Shown here: piece by piece, positions 1-7,363 of the stretch | Numbering within the stretch: the first letter of the stretch is position 1 | How the letters are laid out: each line of letters opens with the position of its first letter | DNA from: Kocuria sp. p3-SID1428 | GTDB lineage: Bacteria > Actinomycetota > Actinomycetes > Actinomycetales > Micrococcaceae | Length of the DNA: 13,066 bases | Reading direction: 5' to 3' | Assembly: GCF_025149945.1 (NCBI RefSeq) | Contig: NZ_JALXVH010000065.1 | Location: 1 to 13,066 of the forward strand | Program-made: the position numbers and the translations under genes | The notes under the pieces: generated by a model | Told to the model about the DNA's origin: nothing | What the model saw: only the letters and a program-made list of their open reading frames with translations | Databases searched by the model: none

Positions 1-30
1 CGCCGCGGTGCACTCGGCGCAGGTCTCAGC

Positions 31-786
31 TCACTTCTTGCCCTGGTTCGCGACCGCCTGGATGGACTCGGCCGCAGCCTCCGGATCCAGGTACTCGCCC
101 CCGGGGGTGATCGGCTTGAAGTTGGCGTCGAGCCCATAGACCAGCGGGATGCCGGTGGGGATGTTCAGGCCCGTGATCTCGTCATCGGAGATGCCGTCGA
201 GGTGCTTGACGAGCGCGCGCAGCGAATTGCCGTGCGCGGCCAGCAGGACGGTGCGCCCGGCCTCGAGATCCGGCTTGACCTGGTTCTCCCAGTACGGGAG
301 GAAGCGCTCGAGCACGTCCTTGAGGCACTCGGTGCGCGGGAGGTTCTGGACGTCCTCGTAGCGGGGATCGCCGACCTGCGAGAACTCGTCCCCGTCCTCA
401 ATGGCAGGCGGCGGGACGTCGTAGGAGCGGCGCCAGGTCATGAACTGCTCCTCGCCGTACTTCTCGCGGACCTCCGCCTTGTCCTTGCCCTGCAGGGCGC
501 CGTAGTGGCGCTCGTTGAGGCGCCAGGAGCGCTTGACCGGAATCCAGTGGCGATCCGCGGAGTCCAGGGCCAGGTTGGCCGTCATGATCGCGCGGCGCAG
601 CAGGGAGGTGTGCACGATGTCCGGGAGCAGACCGCGCTCCTTGAGCAGCTCGCCCCCGCGAGCCGCCTCGCCGCGGCCCTTCTCGGTGAGGGGAACGTCC
701 ACCCAGCCCGTGAAGAGGTTCTTCTCGTTCCAGTCGGACTGCCCGTGACGGAGCAGGATCAGGTTGTACGTCGGTTCAGTAGCCAT
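31..786 (-). CDS. gpmA: 2,3-bisphosphoglycerate-dependent phosphoglycerate mutase
   Basis: This cytoplasmic enzyme of glycolysis and gluconeogenesis interconverts 3- and 2-phosphoglycerate through a phosphohistidine intermediate. The 251-residue product has the family's usual length. The phosphoacceptor His14 lies in the RHGQSDWN motif (13-20). Glu92 lies in LNERHYG, and the second catalytic histidine, His185, in AAHGNSLR. The conserved Trp-Arg-Arg-Ser-Tyr segment (about 118-122) and the IPTGIPL segment near residue 210 are also present. The ATG start has no Shine-Dalgarno sequence but has a good -10 element 6 nt upstream, so the mRNA is probably leaderless. The gene is alone on its strand, 52 bp from the DUF2516 gene behind it. 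The identification is secure. Confidence 0.97.
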   Translation of the reverse strand: MATEPTYNLILLRHGQSDWNEKNLFTGWVDVPLTEKGRGEAARGGELLKERGLLPDIVHTSLLRRAIMTANLALDSADRHWIPVKRSWRLNERHYGALQGKDKAEVREKYGEEQFMTWRRSYDVPPPAIEDGDEFSQVGDPRYEDVQNLPRTECLKDVLERFLPYWENQVKPDLEAGRTVLLAAHGNSLRALVKHLDGISDDEITGLNIPTGIPLVYGLDANFKPITPGGEYLDPEAAAESIQAVANQGKK

Positions 787-801
787 GCGGCAAGTATCAC
801 A
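787..801 (-). promoter_or_regulatory. Extended -10 promoter of gpmA, probably leaderless
   Basis: Read on the minus strand, the hexamer GATACT (793-798) is preceded by TGT, an extended -10 (TGn) element. It is followed by exactly 6 nt (TGCCGC) and then the gpmA ATG. No purine-rich ribosome binding site lies between. A transcript starting 7 nt after the hexamer would begin on the start codon. I see no good -35 element; extended -10 promoters often lack one. Confidence 0.55.
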
Positions 802-838
802 CCTGATGGGCCGGTGGGCGAGCCTGCGACCCGGGGCG

Positions 839-1189
839 TCACCAGGCCGAGGGCCCGGAGGACTCCACGTCGACCGCGGGCTTCACATCGGCCAGGTAGA
901 CGCCGGAGGCGGTGGCCGCGACCAGCACGAAGATCAGCTGGCCCATCTGCGGGATCCCACCGGTCAGCAGGGCGATCACCGCGGGAACGCTCATCAGCAG
1001 GCTGAAGGCCAGGCAGGCCCCCGTGACGAGCATCCAGAAGGTCCGGGTGCGCTTGAACGCGCGCTGGAACTGGATGGGCTTCACGGACAGGCAGTGGAAG
1101 AAGGCCATGGCAGCCAGGACGGTCACCAGCACCATGACGGCGACGTCGACCACCCCGACGGCCAGGAGGATGAGGGAGGTGAGGGACAT
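839..1189 (-). CDS. DUF2516 family small membrane protein
   Basis: This is a 116-residue integral membrane protein of unknown function, from a family found mainly in actinobacteria. Three hydrophobic segments are visible at about residues 4-30, 51-75 and 81-100. A basic loop (QRAFKRTRT, 42-50) separates the first two. The third ends in the family-typical YLADVKPAV, close to the YLVDVRPA seen in other actinobacterial members. The ATG at 1187-1189 was chosen because the hydrophobic N-terminus begins there. An AGGA overlapping the stop codon of the upstream gene serves as a ribosome binding site. Only 10 bp separate it from the transsulfuration gene, so the two are probably cotranscribed. Nothing in the sequence links their functions. 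Confidence 0.85.
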   Translation of the reverse strand: MSLTSLILLAVGVVDVAVMVLVTVLAAMAFFHCLSVKPIQFQRAFKRTRTFWMLVTGACLAFSLLMSVPAVIALLTGGIPQMGQLIFVLVAATASGVYLADVKPAVDVESSGPSAW

Positions 1190-1199
1190 GGCCGCGATC

Positions 1200-2414
1200 C
1201 TACCGGGCGGAGGGCGAGGCTGCCGCGTCCAGCGCCTGCTCGAGGTCCTCCCACAGGTCCTCGACGTCCTCGATGCCCACGGACAGGCGCACCAGCGACT
1301 CCGGGACCGTGCGCGGCTCCTCGGGGTGACGGCGACGGCGCTCGACGAGCGACTCCACACCGCCCAGCGAGGTCGCCGGCACCCACACGCGCATGGCCTC
1401 GACGACACGATCGGCCGCCGCGGCGTCGCCGTCGACCTCCAGGCCCACGATCGCCCCGAAGCCGCCGCGCAGCTGCTGGGCAGCGCGCTCGTGGCCGGGG
1501 TCACCGGCCAGACCCGGGTAGCGCACGGCGCGCACGCCGGGGGCGCCGCGCAGGCGACGGGCGATCTCGGCGGCGTTGGCTCCGGCGCGCTCGACGCGCA
1601 GGGACAGCGTGCGCATCCCCCGCAGGGCCAGCCAGGTCTCGAACGGGCCCGGGATGGCGCCGTGGCGGGAGCGCTGGGCGTGCAGGCGCTGACGCAGTTC
1701 GGGGTCCTCGACGGTGGCCGCGCCCAGGACCACGTCCGAGTGACCGGCCAGGTACTTGGTGGCCGAGTGCACGACGATGTCAGCTCCCCAGGCCAGCGGG
1801 CGCTGCAGAAGGGGCGTGGTGAAGGTGCTGTCCACGCAGCTGAGCACCCCGAGGCGCCGCGTGCCCGCCAGGATCGCGGGGAGGTCGGCGACCTCGAGCA
1901 TGGGATTGGTGGGCGACTCCAGCAGCACCAGATCTGCGCCCTCGGCGGCGGCCAGCACGGCGTCGGTGTCGGTCACTTCCACAGCATCGACCCGGATCCG
2001 ACCCTCCTGCTCGGCCTCGCGCACGAGCGTCATGGTGCCCATGTAGACGTGCACCGGCACGACGATCCGGCCTCCCAGCGGCACGAGCGAGAGCACTGCA
2101 GAGACGGAGGCCACGCCGGAGGCGAAGGCCAGCGACGGCAGCGGCGAGCCCTCGAGCTGACCCAGCACGGATTCGAAGTCGTCCCAGGTCGGGTTGCTGG
2201 CGCGGCCGTACATGCGCTCGCCCGGCACGGGCTCCCCCGCGCCGCGGTAGGTCGAGCTCAGCACGATCGACGGGCCGACGGGAGCATCGCGCTCCGGGGC
2301 CGGGCGACCGCCGGCGACCGCGATCGTGGTCGGACGCAGCCGCCCGTGGAGGGTCTCCCCCGAGGGCTGCTGTTCGGCGTTCGGGCGGGGCGCGGCGGAA
2401 TCCGGAGAAGTCAT
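1200..2414 (-). CDS. PLP-dependent transsulfuration enzyme (cystathionine gamma-synthase/lyase family)
   Basis: This is a cytoplasmic fold-type I PLP enzyme of methionine/cysteine metabolism, 404 residues long. Tyr69-Gly-Arg71, in MYGRASNP, is the phosphate- and substrate-binding motif contributed to the neighbouring subunit. ESPTNPML lies at about 166-173. The cofactor-ring aspartate is Asp195 in VDSTFTTP, and the Schiff-base lysine is Lys220 in HSATKYLAGHSD. SLGGVESLVE (349-358) and RLSVGIEDVEDL (376-387) are family signatures. Two departures from the textbook enzyme are Ser196 in place of the usual Asn after Asp195, and a run of arginines (359-362) in place of the usual EHPA after SLGGVESL. 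The family cannot be split reliably into synthase, gamma-lyase or sulfhydrylase from motifs alone. It is divergent from tmk and probably heads a two-gene unit with the DUF2516 gene. Confidence 0.88.
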   Translation of the reverse strand: MTSPDSAAPRPNAEQQPSGETLHGRLRPTTIAVAGGRPAPERDAPVGPSIVLSSTYRGAGEPVPGERMYGRASNPTWDDFESVLGQLEGSPLPSLAFASGVASVSAVLSLVPLGGRIVVPVHVYMGTMTLVREAEQEGRIRVDAVEVTDTDAVLAAAEGADLVLLESPTNPMLEVADLPAILAGTRRLGVLSCVDSTFTTPLLQRPLAWGADIVVHSATKYLAGHSDVVLGAATVEDPELRQRLHAQRSRHGAIPGPFETWLALRGMRTLSLRVERAGANAAEIARRLRGAPGVRAVRYPGLAGDPGHERAAQQLRGGFGAIVGLEVDGDAAAADRVVEAMRVWVPATSLGGVESLVERRRRHPEEPRTVPESLVRLSVGIEDVEDLWEDLEQALDAAASPSAR

Positions 2415-2426
2415 GGCCTCACCCTA
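2415..2426 (-). promoter_or_regulatory. -10 element of the transsulfuration gene, probably leaderless
   Basis: On the minus strand the hexamer TAGGGT (2421-2426) is followed by 6 nt (GAGGCC) and then the ATG. The GAGG in the spacer is only 2 nt from the start, too close for a normal ribosome binding site. A weak -35 candidate (TGAAGC, 2445-2450 read in reverse) lies 18 nt further upstream. Confidence 0.5.
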
Positions 2427-2481
2427 TGACGGCCGCGCCCACACGCTTCATGGGGGCGGCGCCGATGTCTGCGGCGGCCCC

Positions 2482-2493
2482 TACAGTGTGCGT
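2482..2493 (+). promoter_or_regulatory. -10 element of tmk, probably leaderless
   Basis: TACAGT (2482-2487) fits TAnnnT and is followed by 6 nt and then the GTG chosen as the tmk start. No ribosome binding site precedes this GTG. The element faces that of the transsulfuration gene across a 79-bp divergent intergenic region. An in-frame GTG at 2488 is the alternative start, but it touches the hexamer. Confidence 0.5.
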
Positions 2494-3165
2494 GTGACGT
2501 TCCAGACCAGCCCCGCGAGCACCCCTGCCGCCTTCATCGCGTTCGAGGGCGGCGACGGCGCCGGCAAGTCCACGCAGCTGCGTCTGCTGGCCGAGTCCCT
2601 GACGGAGCGCGGCGTTCCGGTGCTGCTCACCCGCGAGCCCGGCGGATCGGCCATGGGCGAGCAGATCCGCTCCTTGGTCCTGGATCCCGAGCACGCGCCG
2701 GTGGATCCGCGCACAGAGGCGCTGCTGTTCGCCGCCTCGCGCAGCGCGCACGTCCAGCGCACCCTGCTGCCCGCCCTGCAGGAGGGCACCACGGTGCTCA
2801 CGGATCGCTATCTCGACTCCTCGGTGGCCTATCAGGGAGCCGCCCGCGAGCTCGGCACGCAGACCGTGCGGGAGCTGAACCTGTGGGCGGTCGAGGATCT
2901 GCTGCCGGATCTGACCGTGCTGCTCGATGTCCCGGAGCACGTCGGGCGCACTCGCCGGGCCGAGCGCGCCGCCGATCGCATGGAGAAGGAGCCCGCCCCC
3001 TTCCACCAGGAAGTCCGCCAGGCCTTCCTGGACCTGGCCCATGAGGCTCCGCAGCGCTACCTCGTGCTGCAGGCGAACGCTCCCGTCGAGGAGCTGGCGG
3101 CTCAGATCCGCGAGCGCGTGCTCGACCTGCTGTCCCAGCCGGCCCCCGGAGGCGATCAGTCGTGA
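2494..3165 (+). CDS. tmk: Thymidylate kinase
   Basis: This cytoplasmic enzyme phosphorylates dTMP to dTDP with ATP, an essential step of dTTP synthesis. The 223-residue product has the normal family length. The P-loop is EGGDGAGKST (18-27). TREPGG (46-51) and the DRY motif (104-106, in TDRYLDSSVAYQG) bind dTMP. A LID-like arginine-rich stretch (RTRRAERAADRMEKE, 152-166) follows. The reading frame is open upstream to 2326, but that part lies over the divergent gene and does not resemble the family. The GTG at 2494 leaves a short N-terminal tail before the first beta strand and fits a leaderless transcript. The stop codon overlaps the holB start (GTGA), so the two are translationally coupled in one operon. 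Confidence 0.97.
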   Translation: MTFQTSPASTPAAFIAFEGGDGAGKSTQLRLLAESLTERGVPVLLTREPGGSAMGEQIRSLVLDPEHAPVDPRTEALLFAASRSAHVQRTLLPALQEGTTVLTDRYLDSSVAYQGAARELGTQTVRELNLWAVEDLLPDLTVLLDVPEHVGRTRRAERAADRMEKEPAPFHQEVRQAFLDLAHEAPQRYLVLQANAPVEELAAQIRERVLDLLSQPAPGGDQS

Positions 3166-4301
3166 GCGTGTGGGACGACCTCGTGGGGCAGGGCGCCGTC
3201 GTGGATCAGCTCGCGCGAGCGGCCCGCGAGGAGCAGCCCTCGCACGCCTGGCTCGTGACCGGGCCTCCCGGTTCGGGGCGCTCCCACGCCGCGCTGGCAC
3301 TGGCCGCTGCGCTGCTGTGCGAGCAGCCGGATCCCGCCCAGCGCGGCTGCGGCAAGTGCTCCGCCTGCCGCACCGTCCGCGCCGGCTCGCACGCCGATCT
3401 CACGCACTTCCGCACCGAGCACAGCGAGATCCGCATCGACGAGGCCCGCGAGCTCGTGGTCCGCGCCCAGGATCGCCCGTCGGTGGGGCGCTGGCGGGTC
3501 ATGGTGATCGAGGACGCCGACCGCATGGCCGAGCGGACCTCCAACGTCATGCTCAAGGCCATCGAGGAGCCGCCGCCGGGGACCATCTGGCTGCTGTGCG
3601 CCCCGAGCCCCAGCGACGTCCTGGTCACCATCCGCTCGCGCTGCCGCCCGGTCACCCTGAGAGTGCCGCCCGCGGAGGCCGTGGCCGAGCTGCTCGAGCG
3701 CCGCGACGGCGTGCCGTCGGCTCGCGCTCTGGAGTGCGCTCGCCTGGCGCAGTCGCACGTGGGTGTGGCGCGCCGGCTGGCCCTGTACGACGACGCCCGC
3801 GAGCGCCGTCGTCGGGTCGTGGAGATGCCCCTGCGCCTGGGCGGCGTCTCGGATGCTGTGCGCGAGGCCGGGCGGCTGACCCGCCTGGCCGAGGAGGAGG
3901 CGACCGCCGAGGCGGAGGCCCGGGACGAGGAGGAGCGCGCGCATCTGCTGACCTCCATGGGCGCGGCGGAGTCCGGGAAGATGCCGCCGAACGTGCGCAG
4001 CGCCCTGCGGCGCCTCGAGGAGGACCAGAAGCGGCGCTCCAAGCGCGTGCGCACGGACACCCTGGACCGCTTCCTGATCGATCTGACCACGTTCTACCGC
4101 GATGCCCTCACGCTGCAGCTGCAGACCGGGTCGGAGCTGGTCAACCAGCACATCGCGGACTCGCTGCGCGATCACGCGCTGAACTCCACGCCCGAGGAGT
4201 CCCTCGAGCGCATCGACACGATCGCCCGCACGCGCACCAGGATCCGCACCAGCGCCGCCGCCGGACTGGCCTTCGAGGCCATGGCCGTCTCCCTCCTCTG
4301 A
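3162..4301 (+). CDS. holB: DNA polymerase III clamp loader subunit delta'
   Basis: This is a AAA+ subunit of the replicative clamp loader, which places the beta clamp on DNA. The 379-residue protein has a P-loop-like GPPGSGRS (34-41) with Arg where an active ATPase has Lys. That is compatible with delta', which is a structural, non-hydrolysing subunit. A four-cysteine zinc module is formed by Cys53, Cys63, Cys66 and Cys69. Walker B is degenerate (VMVIEDAD, 113-120). The SRC motif (159-161), whose arginine acts in the neighbouring ATPase site, is intact and follows LKAIEEPPP. An acidic/basic charged region (about 243-300) precedes the helical collar domain. A GGAGG at 3148-3152, 9 nt upstream, supports the GTG start at 3162 over the in-frame GTG at 3168. 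It overlaps tmk by 4 bp, a common actinobacterial pairing. Confidence 0.95.
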   Translation: MSVWDDLVGQGAVVDQLARAAREEQPSHAWLVTGPPGSGRSHAALALAAALLCEQPDPAQRGCGKCSACRTVRAGSHADLTHFRTEHSEIRIDEARELVVRAQDRPSVGRWRVMVIEDADRMAERTSNVMLKAIEEPPPGTIWLLCAPSPSDVLVTIRSRCRPVTLRVPPAEAVAELLERRDGVPSARALECARLAQSHVGVARRLALYDDARERRRRVVEMPLRLGGVSDAVREAGRLTRLAEEEATAEAEARDEEERAHLLTSMGAAESGKMPPNVRSALRRLEEDQKRRSKRVRTDTLDRFLIDLTTFYRDALTLQLQTGSELVNQHIADSLRDHALNSTPEESLERIDTIARTRTRIRTSAAAGLAFEAMAVSLL

Positions 4302-4374
4302 GGCCCGCCCGTCGGCGCGTCCCGTGCGCGCCGGGCCGGACCACGAACCCGCACCACAGATGGGATGCCCCCGG

Positions 4375-5955
4375 ATGAGCCACCGCCCCCGCCGCCGGAT
4401 GCGGCTGGCCGCCGCCCTGGCCGTGTGCGCCCTGGCGCTGAGCGCCTGCACCGATGACGACTCCCCCGCCGGGGGCCAGTCGGCACCCGAGGGCGCTGCG
4501 CAGGGCATGGACGAGTTCTACGCCCAGGAGCTCGACTGGGGATCGTGCGAGGACTCTGGCGGGATCTCCGGGTTCTTCGGCGGCGACGACCAGCAGTGCG
4601 CGCAGCTCACCGTCCCGGTGGACTACTCCGATCCCGAGGGCGAGACCACCACGGTGGCCATGGCGCGGCTTCCCTCGACCGGGGATGCCCCGGAGGGTGC
4701 GCTGGTCGTGAACCCCGGCGGACCGGGCGGCTCCGGGGTGGACCTGATCTCCCAGTCCGGTCCGCTGTTCGGCGACGATCTGCGCGAGGGCTACGACATC
4801 GTCTCCTTCGACCCTCGCGGCGTCTCCCGCTCGGACGAGATCCAGTGCTTCGACGACGACGCCGCTCTCGACGCATGGCGCTCCCAGCCCTCGCTCGTGG
4901 GCCAGGACATCACGACAGAGGATCTGCGCCAGGAGTACAGGGAGCTCGGCGAGGGCTGTGCAGAGCACTCGGGACCTGTGCTGGAGCACATGGACACGGC
5001 CTCCGTGGCCAAGGACCTGGACGTCATGCGCGCGGCCCTGGGCCAGGACCGGACCGACTACCTGGGCTTCTCCTACGGCACGCGCATCGGCGCCGAGTAC
5101 GCCCGGCAGTTCCCGGATCGCGTGGGGCGGTTCGTCCTCGATGGTGCCGTCGATCCGCAGGCCTCGAACTCCGAGGTGGCCATGGGCCAGGCAGTGGGAT
5201 TCGAGAGCGCGCTGCGGGACTTCATGGAGGACTGCACGCAGAACTCCGCCGACTGCTTCACGAACGGCTCCGCGGACGACGGCATGGAGGAGGTCCAGCA
5301 GATCCTGGCCCGCTCCGCGGACGAGGAGATCACCGGGCCCGACGGCCGACGCGTGACCCCCGTCCAGGTGGCCGAGGGCATCATCACGCCGCTGTACAGC
5401 ACCGCCACCTACCCCAGGCTCAACCAGGCGCTGCGGGACGCCTCGGACGGCGACTACGACGCCCTCCAGGAGCTCTCCGACCTCAACCACGGGCGCCAGG
5501 AGGACGGGACGTACCACGGGAACTCGACCGTCGCCTTCAGCGCGGTCAACTGCCTGGACTCGACCGACGACTCGGTCACTGACCAGGACATGGCGGCCCA
5601 GCAGCAGGAGCTCTCCGAGCGGGCGCCGACCTTCGGCCCGTACCTCGGCTACGCGGAGGCGGCCTGCCAGGGCTGGCCGTACGGACCGGTCGAGGAGGAT
5701 CCGGACGAGCCGGCGGAGTACTCGGGCGACTCCGAGATCCTGGTCGTGGGCGGGACCGAGGACCCGGCGACCCCGTATGCCTGGTCCGAGGCCCTGACCG
5801 AGCAGCTGGGACGGGCCACCCTGCTCACCCGGGAAGGCATGGGCCACGTCTCCTACTCCTCGGGCAACGGGTGCATCGTCGAGGCGGTCGACGCCTATCT
5901 CCTCGAGGGCATCCTCCCGGAGGAGGGCACGGTCTGCCGGGACGCCGGCAACTGA
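4375..5955 (+). CDS. Secreted lipoprotein serine hydrolase, tripeptidyl aminopeptidase (TAP) type
   Basis: This is an alpha/beta hydrolase predicted to be anchored on the outer face of the cytoplasmic membrane, where it would trim peptides or esters. The 526-residue protein starts with a basic n-region (RPRRRMR), a hydrophobic core (about 11-21) and the lipobox LSAC with Cys25 as the lipidation site. The oxyanion-hole segment NPGGPGGSG lies at 113-121. The nucleophile is Ser233 in GFSYGTRIG, the acid Asp463 in GGTEDPATP, and the base His491 in GMGHVSYSSGNGC. The C-terminal part matches the TAP-like domain of SlpD/SlpE and mycobacterial Hip1-type proteases. The ATG at 4375 gives the best signal peptide; ATGs at 4360 and 4399 are alternatives. 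It follows holB by 73 bp with no clear promoter of its own. The natural substrate is unknown. Confidence 0.93.
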   Translation: MSHRPRRRMRLAAALAVCALALSACTDDDSPAGGQSAPEGAAQGMDEFYAQELDWGSCEDSGGISGFFGGDDQQCAQLTVPVDYSDPEGETTTVAMARLPSTGDAPEGALVVNPGGPGGSGVDLISQSGPLFGDDLREGYDIVSFDPRGVSRSDEIQCFDDDAALDAWRSQPSLVGQDITTEDLRQEYRELGEGCAEHSGPVLEHMDTASVAKDLDVMRAALGQDRTDYLGFSYGTRIGAEYARQFPDRVGRFVLDGAVDPQASNSEVAMGQAVGFESALRDFMEDCTQNSADCFTNGSADDGMEEVQQILARSADEEITGPDGRRVTPVQVAEGIITPLYSTATYPRLNQALRDASDGDYDALQELSDLNHGRQEDGTYHGNSTVAFSAVNCLDSTDDSVTDQDMAAQQQELSERAPTFGPYLGYAEAACQGWPYGPVEEDPDEPAEYSGDSEILVVGGTEDPATPYAWSEALTEQLGRATLLTREGMGHVSYSSGNGCIVEAVDAYLLEGILPEEGTVCRDAGN

Positions 5956-5968
5956 GCGGAGGCCGTGC

Positions 5969-6688
5969 TCAGGAGGCGTGCGAGCGCAGCGGCAGCTCGA
6001 GCAGGCCGGGGATGTCGCGGATGGAGTCCACGACCGCGTCGGCACCCGAGGTGCGCAGGGAGTCCTCGCGGTGGGCTCCGGTCAGCACGCCCACGTTGGC
6101 GCGGGATCCCGCCCGGCGCCCGGAGAGCATGTCCGCGGCGGTGTCGCCCACGACCATGACCTCGCGGACGTCGGCGAGGTCCAGGGCCAGCAGCGCCGTG
6201 AGGATCATGTCCGGGTAGGGGCGGCCGCGGCCGGCGTCGGATGGGCACAGGCTCAGATCGGCCAGACCCATCCAGTCCAGGTGCTCCAGGATCTGGTTCT
6301 GGCTGTGGCGGTTGTAGCCGGTGGCCAGCACGACCTTCAGCCCGGACTCCCGCAGCCCCAGGATGACGTCCTCGGCGCCCGGGACGGCAGTGACGGCGTC
6401 GGTGCGCAGCAGCTCGTCGAACTGGCGCTCGAACTCGCGGCTGGCCTCGGCGGCGACGGCAGGCTCATCCTCGAAGAGGTGCTGGAAGACGCGGACCTTG
6501 GACTGGCCCAGGGTGTCGCGCACGAAGCCGAGCATGCCCGTGAAGCGCGGCGAGTCCGCGGCGATGCCCAGCTTCTCGAGCGTGCGGGTGAAGGCGCGCT
6601 CCATGATCCCGTTGTCCTCGAAGGACGTCCCCGACATGTCGATGAACGCCAGGCGGAGATTGCGGACGATGTCTGGGCGGAGGGTCAT
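5969..6688 (-). CDS. Phosphonatase-like HAD-superfamily hydrolase
   Basis: This is a predicted cytoplasmic phosphohydrolase of 239 residues. Motif I is DMSGT with nucleophile Asp17. The usual second Asp is replaced by Ser19, comparable to the DxAGT form in phosphonoacetaldehyde hydrolases. Motif II is Thr123 in LATGYNR, motif III Arg156 in GRGRPYPD, and motif IV GDTAAD with Asp182 and Asp186. The final VGVLTGAHRED (199-209) is typical of the phosphonatase-like subgroup rather than of beta-phosphoglucomutases. Lys64 in LGQSK lies in the cap region. The ATG at 6686-6688 has a good AAGGA ribosome binding site; the frame is open further upstream but that extension is unlike the family. No phosphonate genes are nearby, so true phosphonatase activity is doubtful. 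It is convergent with the lipoprotein hydrolase, with 13 bp between the stops. Confidence 0.9.
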   Translation of the reverse strand: MTLRPDIVRNLRLAFIDMSGTSFEDNGIMERAFTRTLEKLGIAADSPRFTGMLGFVRDTLGQSKVRVFQHLFEDEPAVAAEASREFERQFDELLRTDAVTAVPGAEDVILGLRESGLKVVLATGYNRHSQNQILEHLDWMGLADLSLCPSDAGRGRPYPDMILTALLALDLADVREVMVVGDTAADMLSGRRAGSRANVGVLTGAHREDSLRTSGADAVVDSIRDIPGLLELPLRSHAS

Positions 6689-6890
6689 CTGCGGTCCTTC
6701 AGCGATCGATGCCTGCTCAGCGCGCCGTGCAGCAGCGGTCTCGGAGCAGGAGGGGCCTCGCTCAGCACGAGGGGCTGCAGCGACCATGCTCTCCACCGGT
6801 CCGAGCGCGGTCGCGGATTCGCACCGACGTGAGGGTGAACACACGACGAACACTCATGCATCTCGACCCGGCTTCGACGTCCGCACGGAT

Positions 6891-6919
6891 GTGACCGGCC
6901 CGCTCGACGGTGCTAGGGT
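6891..6919 (+). promoter_or_regulatory. Promoter of tRNA-Thr
   Basis: GTGACC (6891-6896, four of six matches to TTGACA) is followed by a 17-nt spacer and then TAGGGT (6914-6919). TGC just before the hexamer makes an extended -10. The expected start near 6926 gives a leader of about 29 nt before the tRNA. The preceding stretch from 6689 holds no gene that I can support. Confidence 0.55.
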
Positions 6920-6954
6920 GTCATCCGCGCTGTGGCCCGTCGCGGTCCGGTCGC

Positions 6955-7030
6955 GCCGCCTTAGCTCAGTCGGTAGAGCGATTCACTCGTAATGAATAGG
7001 TCGCCGGTTCGATTCCGGCAGGCGGCTCCA
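6955..7030 (+). tRNA. tRNA-Thr (anticodon CGT)
   Basis: A complete cloverleaf can be folded. The 7-bp acceptor stem GCCGCCT (6955-6961) pairs with AGGCGGC (7020-7026). The D arm reads TAGCTCAGTCGGTAGAGC. The anticodon stem ATTCA/TGAAT closes the loop CTCGTAA with anticodon CGT, which reads the threonine codon ACG. The T arm contains GGTTCGATTCC. The discriminator base is T7027 and CCA (7028-7030) is encoded. It is a single-tRNA transcription unit. Confidence 0.98.
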
Positions 7031-7032
7031 GC

Positions 7033-7080
7033 AGAACCCCCAGATCCGATCCCGTGAGAACGGGACGGCCTGGGGGTTCT
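7033..7080 (+). terminator. Nested hairpin after tRNA-Thr, probable terminator
   Basis: AGAACCCCCAG (7033-7043) pairs perfectly with CTGGGGGTTCT (7070-7080), 11 bp. Inside it a second hairpin, TCCCGT (7050-7055) with ACGGGA (7060-7065), is closed by a GAGA tetraloop of the GNRA type. It begins 3 nt after the tRNA CCA end. Only a poor T-tract (TTCTCT) follows, as is common in high-GC actinobacteria. It could also help 3' processing of the tRNA. Confidence 0.7.
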
Positions 7081-7082
7081 CT

Positions 7083-7363
7083 CATGACACGAGCCAGCCC
7101 GGAGCTCGCGGCAGATCCGATCTCCGAGGCAGCCCCCCTGATCACCCCGTCGATCGCAGAGACGAGGGACAGAGCTGCGATATCTGGTGGGCACCCACCT
7201 GCAAAGACATGTAACACCGGCAATCGAATCCTGGGCATCGTCGCACTTCAGGCCTAAGTTGAACCCTGGCGCGCCCTGCCCATCGCGCGTCTCGCTCTGT
7301 CAGACGGACGGAGCTTCTCCCCCCGGAAGCCCGCCGCGTCGACAGCTGAGCCCTAGGACGGCA
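7083..7363. other. Gene-free stretch of reduced GC between tRNA-Thr hairpin and unknown ORF
   Basis: With the hairpin this makes 333 bases without a supported gene after the tRNA. By eye it is about 52-62% GC, below the roughly 70% of the flanking housekeeping genes. It holds a small inverted repeat, GGTGGG/CCCACC (7186-7199). It also holds an 11-mer, CAGATCCGATC (7112-7122), that repeats the sequence at 7041-7051. A weak promoter candidate is TGGGCA (7232-7237), 17 nt, TAAGTT (7255-7260), which would serve the ORF starting at 7364. No copy of the tRNA 3' end that would mark an attachment site is seen. Confidence 0.4.

Noticed and set aside
202..1005. Long plus-strand open frame over gpmA
   Set aside because: It is an antisense shadow of gpmA and the DUF2516 gene; its composition is typical of opposite-strand frames in high-GC DNA and it has no family features.
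912..2429. A 505-codon plus-strand open frame opposite the transsulfuration gene
   Set aside because: The minus-strand frame carries all PLP-enzyme motifs; the plus-strand translation is low-complexity His/Gly/Ala/Arg with no recognisable domain.
4141..6045. A 634-codon minus-strand open frame opposite the lipoprotein hydrolase
   Set aside because: The plus-strand frame has a signal peptide, lipobox and complete catalytic triad; the opposite frame is a GC-driven shadow.
6955..7363. tRNA-Thr as an attachment site of an integrated element
   Set aside because: No repeat of the tRNA 3' end, no integrase and no phage genes are visible in the window; the only hints are reduced GC and an orphan gene.
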